A stretch of 9,055 nt of DNA from JAAFHS01 sp031396505 (GTDB lineage: Bacteria; Pseudomonadota; Alphaproteobacteria; Rhodobacterales; Rhodobacteraceae): assembly GCA_031396505.1 (NCBI GenBank), contig JANNKX010000244.1:1-9055 (forward strand), read 5' to 3'. The translations under genes and the position numbers were made by a program. Under the pieces are notes generated by a model. It was not told the DNA's origin. It made no database searches and saw only the letters and a list, made by a program, of their open reading frames with translations. How positions within the stretch are numbered: position 1 is the stretch's first letter; each line of letters opens with the position of its first letter. Of the stretch, positions 5,349 to 9,055 are shown piece after piece.

Positions 5349-6713
5349 CTACCGCCCCATCATCCGCGACGCGACCCCGGCCAGCCATGATGGCTTGACC
5401 GCCCCGCGCGCCTCGGCCCGGTCGGCGGCGTTCAACAGCGTATACATGCCGCGCACCCCCAGCCAGCGCAGCGGTTCGGGTTCCCATCGGCGCACCCGGT
5501 GATTGACCCATGGCAGGCGCGTCAGCAGGGTTTCGCGGCCCAGGGCAAGATCGGCCAGCGTGCGCCCGGCCAGATTGCTGGTGCTGACGCCGACGCCGAC
5601 ATAGCCACCGGCAAAGCCGATGCCCGTGGCGGGATCAAATCCAACGCTGGCACACCAGTCGCGCGGCACGGCCAGCACACCGCACCAGGCATGATCAATC
5701 GCCACGCCCGCTGCGGCAGGGAAATGTTTGTGCAAAATCGCGGTCAGCCGCCGGATGGTTTCGGGATCGGGGACGCCGTCGCGGTCAATGGCAGAGCCAT
5801 ACAGATACGGCACCCCGCGCGCGCCAACAGCAATGCGGCCTTCGCGCGTGCGCTGGCAATAACAATAGGCGTTGGCGAAATCACCCAGTATTTCATGGCC
5901 TTGCCAGCCGATCTTTGCCCAGATGTCAGCGGGCAGGGGGGCAGTTACGATTTGTGCGGAATTCAGCGGCAGCCAGTCGCGTTTGTGGCCGGGCAGACTT
6001 GCCGTAAAGCCTTCGGTTGCGCGCAGGATGACCTTTGCGCGCACAGTGCCGCGGTCGGTTTCCACGCGCCCCGGATGCAGGGCAAGGGCGCGGGTGTGTT
6101 CGACAATCCGCACCCCTGCGCGTTCGCAGGCCGCAGCCAGCCCCTGCACCAGTTTTGCGGGTTGCACGCGCGCAACACCCGTCACGACCATGGCACCCGT
6201 TGCACCGGGGATGGCGACACGGTCCTGCACCTCGGGGCCAATGGCAAAGACCCGTTCTGCGTCGCCCCAGTGCCGCCGATGCGCGACCTCGGCCTGCATA
6301 CGCGCCAATTGCGCGGGGCCGATGGCGACCATCACTTCATCGGTGCGGCGGATATCGGCATCAATGCCTTGCGCGGCGCAAACGGAAATCACCTCATCAA
6401 CGGTGCCGTTCATGGCGGCGACCATGGCGCGCACGGCCGCCTCACCACGTGACAGATAGCGTTCATGCGCCCAGGCAAAGCCGCCCGTCAGCCAGCCGCC
6501 ATTGCGCCCCGATGCGCCGTAACCCGCAAACGCGGCCTCGACCACAATCACCTGCAGGTCGGGGCGTGCCGCCTTCAGATACCACGCGGTCCAAAGCCCG
6601 GTATAGCCCGCCCCCACGATGCAGACATCGGCCGAGGTATCCGCATTCAGCGGCGCACGCGGCGCGGGCATGCCGATATCGGCATACCAAAAGCTGATAT
6701 CACCGGTTTTCAC
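5349..6713 (-). CDS. FAD-dependent oxidoreductase, DAO superfamily (PuuB/OrdL-like)
   Basis: Predicted cytoplasmic flavoenzyme that oxidises an amine or amino acid C-N bond; 454 residues. An N-terminal Rossmann motif VGAGYTG (33-39) precedes E59, which should bind the FAD ribose, and then GYGASGRNGGW (64-74), characteristic of the DAO group that includes gamma-glutamylputrescine oxidase. Further family features are RATEGFTASLPG in the middle and GIGFAGGYVGVGVSTSN near the C-terminus, where FAD is closed in. The start is GTG 6713, whose TG overlaps the TGA of the upstream transglycosylase (GTGA), implying translational coupling; no strong separate ribosome binding site is seen. The substrate cannot be assigned: polyamine derivatives, sarcosine-like amines and D-amino acids are all possible. 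Whether it shares function with its transglycosylase partner or is only co-transcribed is unknown. Confidence 0.85.
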   Translation of the reverse strand: MKTGDISFWYADIGMPAPRAPLNADTSADVCIVGAGYTGLWTAWYLKAARPDLQVIVVEAAFAGYGASGRNGGWLTGGFAWAHERYLSRGEAAVRAMVAAMNGTVDEVISVCAAQGIDADIRRTDEVMVAIGPAQLARMQAEVAHRRHWGDAERVFAIGPEVQDRVAIPGATGAMVVTGVARVQPAKLVQGLAAACERAGVRIVEHTRALALHPGRVETDRGTVRAKVILRATEGFTASLPGHKRDWLPLNSAQIVTAPLPADIWAKIGWQGHEILGDFANAYCYCQRTREGRIAVGARGVPYLYGSAIDRDGVPDPETIRRLTAILHKHFPAAAGVAIDHAWCGVLAVPRDWCASVGFDPATGIGFAGGYVGVGVSTSNLAGRTLADLALGRETLLTRLPWVNHRVRRWEPEPLRWLGVRGMYTLLNAADRAEARGAVKPSWLAGVASRMMGR

Positions 6714-7948
6714 CCGCCCAAGGCCCGCAGCAGGGCAAGCGACGGCTCGCCCGTCACGGGCAGGCCGCGCTGCGTCTGATAGGCGCTGATGGCGGCCTTG
6801 GTCTTGTTGCCGATAACGCCATCGCTGCCTTCGGTATCAAAGCCCGCCGCCGTCAGGCGTTGTTGCAGGGCCTGACGGTCGGCCTTGGTCAGCCCCGTGG
6901 CATCCGGTCCGAAGGACGCGCGGATCGGCCCGCCGCCGCGCAACCGGTCTGACAGATGGCCGACGCCGATGGCATAGTTTTCGGCATTGTTATAGCGCAG
7001 GATCACGTTGAAATTCTGCGTCAACAAGAACGCAGGCCCGCCACCCGAAATGATCGATCCACCTGCAGGCAATGGCCCGCCGCCCGCAGTGGTCACGCCC
7101 AAGGCCTGCCATTCGCCCGCCGATTTGCCGCGCCCGCGCCCCAGAAGGCCGGTGTTGAAGCCGGGCGGCAAATTCACCTCGGCCCCCCATGGCAGGCCGC
7201 GGGTCCAACCCGACCGGTTCAGATAGGCGCCTGTGGAGGCCAGCGAGTCAGTCGGATCATCGGACCAGATATCGCGCTGTCCATCGCCGCGAAAATCGAC
7301 GGCATAGGCCAGATAGCTGGTGGGAATGAACTGGGTATGGCCCATGGCCCCGGCCCAACTGCCCGTCATGCCTGCCACACTGACATCGCCGTTTTGCAGG
7401 ATGCGCAAGGCGGCGATCAGTTGTTGTTCAAAGAACGCGCCACGGCGTCCGTCATAGGCCAGCGTCGACAGCGCAGAGACCACATTGACCGACCCGCGCC
7501 GTGTGCCGAAAAAGCTTTCCAATCCCCAGACGGCGGCGACAACGTTGGATTCCACGCCATAGCGCGCCTCGACCTCGCCCAGCACGCCGCCATATTGCGC
7601 CAATGCGGCGCGCCCCGCTGACAGGCGTTCGTCTGAGGCGGCGATCGAAAGATAGTCTTCAAGGCTGCGCTTGAATTCGGTCTGGTTGCGGTCACGTTCG
7701 ATCACGCCGGGCAGAAAGCCCGTGCCGCGAAAGGCCGCGTCAATCGTGCTGGCAGGGATGCCTTGTGAGGCGGCGCGCCCGCGAAAGTCTGCAACCCACG
7801 CGTCATAGCCGCTGTTGGGCACGGGCGTCATGCCCGGTTCGGGTCCGGCATTGCCGCGTGATGGGGCGAGACTGGCGCCGCCCCCGACGCAGGCCTGCAA
7901 GCCCAATGCCGCCAATCCCAATGTCACTGCCCGCCGTGTTGCCTGCAT
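6710..7948 (-). CDS. MltB-type lytic murein transglycosylase lipoprotein with C-terminal peptidoglycan-binding domain
   Basis: Cleaves the MurNAc-GlcNAc bond of peptidoglycan, forming 1,6-anhydro ends, probably anchored to the outer membrane. From ATG 7948 the protein has 412 residues. It starts with a lipoprotein signal (two Arg, a hydrophobic stretch, lipobox LQAC with Cys20). The transglycosylase domain spans about 45-335: GVESNVVAAVWGLESFFG holds the catalytic Glu144, followed by GAMGHTQFIPTSY (200-212) and FRGDGQRDIWSDDPTDSLAS (219-238), all typical of the MltB/SLT family 3. A PG_binding_1 domain (about 350-410, with DGVIGNKTKAAISAYQ) ends the protein. ATG 7948 is preferred over GTG 7957 because AAGGTGG lies just upstream with suitable spacing and would overlap the GTG. 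Its stop overlaps the start of the FAD oxidoreductase gene. Confidence 0.92.
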   Translation of the reverse strand: MQATRRAVTLGLAALGLQACVGGGASLAPSRGNAGPEPGMTPVPNSGYDAWVADFRGRAASQGIPASTIDAAFRGTGFLPGVIERDRNQTEFKRSLEDYLSIAASDERLSAGRAALAQYGGVLGEVEARYGVESNVVAAVWGLESFFGTRRGSVNVVSALSTLAYDGRRGAFFEQQLIAALRILQNGDVSVAGMTGSWAGAMGHTQFIPTSYLAYAVDFRGDGQRDIWSDDPTDSLASTGAYLNRSGWTRGLPWGAEVNLPPGFNTGLLGRGRGKSAGEWQALGVTTAGGGPLPAGGSIISGGGPAFLLTQNFNVILRYNNAENYAIGVGHLSDRLRGGGPIRASFGPDATGLTKADRQALQQRLTAAGFDTEGSDGVIGNKTKAAISAYQTQRGLPVTGEPSLALLRALGG

Positions 7949-7977
7949 GCTGCCCACCTTTTTTCATCATTGCCCAC

Positions 7978-8005
7978 AGCGTAACGGAACGCGCCCGCGA
8001 CGCAA
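7978..8005 (-). promoter_or_regulatory. Possible promoter of the transglycosylase/oxidoreductase pair
   Basis: On the minus strand TTGCGT (8005-8000) and TACGCT (7983-7978) are separated by 16 nt, which would give a leader of about 20 nt before ATG 7948. Both hexamers match consensus only at their main positions (TTG, TA---T), so this is a weak call. A perfect 10-bp palindrome CACGCGCGTG (8020-8029) lies just upstream. Confidence 0.3.
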
Positions 8006-8077
8006 AGGGGCCAGCACGGCACGCGCGTGTTCATGCTTGGGGTAACACCGCCTGTGATTGAAAAAACCTTCACACAA

Positions 8078-8129
8078 GCGGCATTTCCTGCGTTAGCCTG
8101 ACGTTACGGAAACGCGGCATACCCTGCGT
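8078..8129 (+). repeat. Tandem imperfect direct repeat upstream of the monooxygenase
   Basis: GCGGCATTTCCTGCGT at 8078-8093 and GCGGCATACCCTGCGT at 8114-8129 match at 14 of 16 positions, 36 bp apart start to start. Both lie in the divergent spacer, the second ending 25 nt before the ATG at 8155. The position suits a pair of binding sites for a transcriptional regulator; the function is inferred. Confidence 0.45.
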
Positions 8130-8154
8130 CCGTCGCAATTTTGGGAGGAATGCG

Positions 8155-9055
8155 ATGCTGGATACAACGGCAACCGATCAGGTGACAGACATCCTTGACC
8201 GGCTGGGTGCGGCATTGGCTGCAGGCGATATCGATGCGGCGGCCGAACTGTTTGAAACCGATTGCTACTGGCGCGATCTGGTGACGTTTACGTGGAACAT
8301 CAAGACGATGGAGGGGCGCGCGGCGGTGGCCGACATGCTGGATGCAACACTGCTGCGGGTGATGCCGTCGGGTTGGCGCGTGGCCGAGGGTGAAGTGGCC
8401 ACCGAGGATGGTGGCATTGTGACGGCATGGATCAGCTTTGAGACGAACGTGGCGCGGGGGTATGGCCTGATCCGAATCCGCGGTGGGCAGATCTGGACGC
8501 TGCTGACGTCGATGGTGGAACTGAAGGGGCATGAGGAACCGGCAGGGTTTGAGCGCCCGATGGGCGTGGTGCACGGGGCCAGCAAGACGCGCAAGACGTG
8601 GAAGGAAAACCAAGAGGACGAAGCGAAATCGCTGGGCTATACAACGCAGCCTTACGTCCTGATCGTGGGCGGCGGGCAGGGCGGCATTGCGCTGGGTGCG
8701 CGGCTGCGGCAACTGAGCGTGCCGACGATCATCGTGGAGAAGAACGACCGTCCGGGTGACAGCTGGCGCAACCGGTACAAATCGCTGTGTCTGCATGACC
8801 CGGTCTGGTATGACCATCTGCCCTATCTGCCATTCCCGCCAAACTGGCCGGTATTCGCGCCCAAGGACAAGCTGGGCGACTGGCTGGAGATGTATACGCG
8901 CATCATGGAGTTGAACTACTGGACCAAGACCACCTGCAAATCGGCGCAGTATGACGCGGGCACGGGGGAATGGACGGTCGTGGTGGACCGCGACGGGCAA
9001 GAGGTGACGCTGCGCCCCAAGCAGCTTGTGCTGGCCACCGGCATGTCGGCCAAGG
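8155..9055 (+). CDS. NTF2-like domain fused to FAD-dependent flavin-containing monooxygenase, 3'-truncated
   Basis: Open from ATG 8155 to the right edge, giving 300 complete codons and no stop. GGAGG at 8144-8148 lies 6 nt before this ATG and selects it over the out-of-frame ATG at 8150. Residues 1 to about 125 look like an NTF2/SnoaL-like alpha+beta domain (DILDRLGAALAAGDIDAAAELF near the start, DCYWRDLVTF at 36-45). After a charged linker, VLIVGGGQGGIALGARL (168-184) is the FAD Rossmann motif, followed by E195, GDSWRNRYKSLCLHDP (201-216) and the FMO-like segment around PYLPFPPNWPVF. The visible part ends at LATGMSAK, the ATG-type motif before the NADPH domain. Comparable fusions are about 600 residues, so roughly half is present. 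It should be an NAD(P)H-dependent soluble oxygenase; the substrate is unknown. Confidence 0.85.
   Translation, partial: MLDTTATDQVTDILDRLGAALAAGDIDAAAELFETDCYWRDLVTFTWNIKTMEGRAAVADMLDATLLRVMPSGWRVAEGEVATEDGGIVTAWISFETNVARGYGLIRIRGGQIWTLLTSMVELKGHEEPAGFERPMGVVHGASKTRKTWKENQEDEAKSLGYTTQPYVLIVGGGQGGIALGARLRQLSVPTIIVEKNDRPGDSWRNRYKSLCLHDPVWYDHLPYLPFPPNWPVFAPKDKLGDWLEMYTRIMELNYWTKTTCKSAQYDAGTGEWTVVVDRDGQEVTLRPKQLVLATGMSAK

Noticed and set aside
5499..6452. Plus-strand open frame opposite the FAD oxidoreductase
   Set aside because: No recognisable domain; the opposite strand encodes a complete DAO-family protein with a Rossmann motif.
6956..7621. Plus-strand open frame opposite the transglycosylase
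   Set aside because: Shadow frame without domain features; the minus strand holds the catalytic MltB motifs and a lipobox.
8020..8029. Palindrome CACGCGCGTG in the divergent spacer
   Set aside because: A 10-bp palindrome built of CG/GC steps is expected by chance in GC-rich DNA; mentioned only as context for the possible promoter.
8058..8098. Promoter for the monooxygenase (TTGAAA or TTCACA with downstream TTAGCC)
   Set aside because: No pair combines an acceptable spacing with a reasonable -10 hexamer, so no promoter is called for this gene.
7980..8115. Two similar motifs, CGTAACGGAACGCG (7980-7993) and CGTTACGGAAACGCG (8102-8115), one near each divergent start
   Set aside because: Alignment needs a mismatch and a one-base gap, and both copies have the same orientation despite divergent genes; too weak to call a regulatory repeat without conservation data.
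8104..9000. Minus-strand open frame of 298 codons opposite the monooxygenase
   Set aside because: His/Arg/Pro-rich antisense frame. The plus strand has a good ribosome binding site and FAD-binding motifs, and continues past the window edge.

Overview
The window is GC-rich, densely coded bacterial DNA with no RNA genes, insertion sequences or CRISPR array. The gene families suggest an alphaproteobacterium, most likely of the Rhodobacterales (Rhodobacteraceae): a UgpC-type ABC ATPase, a Tat-exported solute-binding protein, a DAO-family oxidoreductase, a lipoprotein lytic transglycosylase and an NTF2-FMO fusion, with frequent GTG starts. This placement is an inference from family content and codon use, not from a marker gene.

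Layout. (1) At 1-887 (+) is the 3' part of a prokaryotic pentameric ligand-gated ion channel; its 5' end lies off the left edge. (2) A strong hairpin at 944-971 separates it from a convergent gene at 992-2626 (-), a large Tat-exported periplasmic solute-binding protein of an ABC importer. (3) The divergent region 2627-2882 carries a probable promoter for the binding protein and a perfect 12-bp palindrome (2803-2814) that is a candidate operator. (4) From about 2883 to 5340 (+) is a compact operon: ABC ATPase, RbsD/FucU-type sugar mutarotase, ribokinase-family kinase. (5) On the minus strand, reading leftwards, are a MltB-type lytic transglycosylase lipoprotein (6710-7948) and, overlapping its stop codon, a DAO-family FAD oxidoreductase (5349-6713), which meets the kinase tail to tail with 8 bp between stop codons. 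(6) After a 206-bp divergent spacer, an NTF2-like/flavin-containing monooxygenase fusion starts at 8155 (+) and runs off the right edge.

The centre reads as a sugar uptake and entry module. The binding protein captures a sugar in the periplasm, the ATPase energises import, the mutarotase interconverts anomers and the kinase phosphorylates the product. No membrane permease is encoded here, so the importer is incomplete in this window. The kinase keeps its catalytic residues but lacks the usual ribose-contacting Asn near its N-terminus, so the sugar may not be ribose. I see no clearly new multi-gene system. The points most worth a second look are the bacterial ion channel, the permease-less divergent sugar module with its palindrome, the kinase substrate-site variant, the coupled transglycosylase/oxidoreductase pair and the tandem repeat upstream of the monooxygenase.
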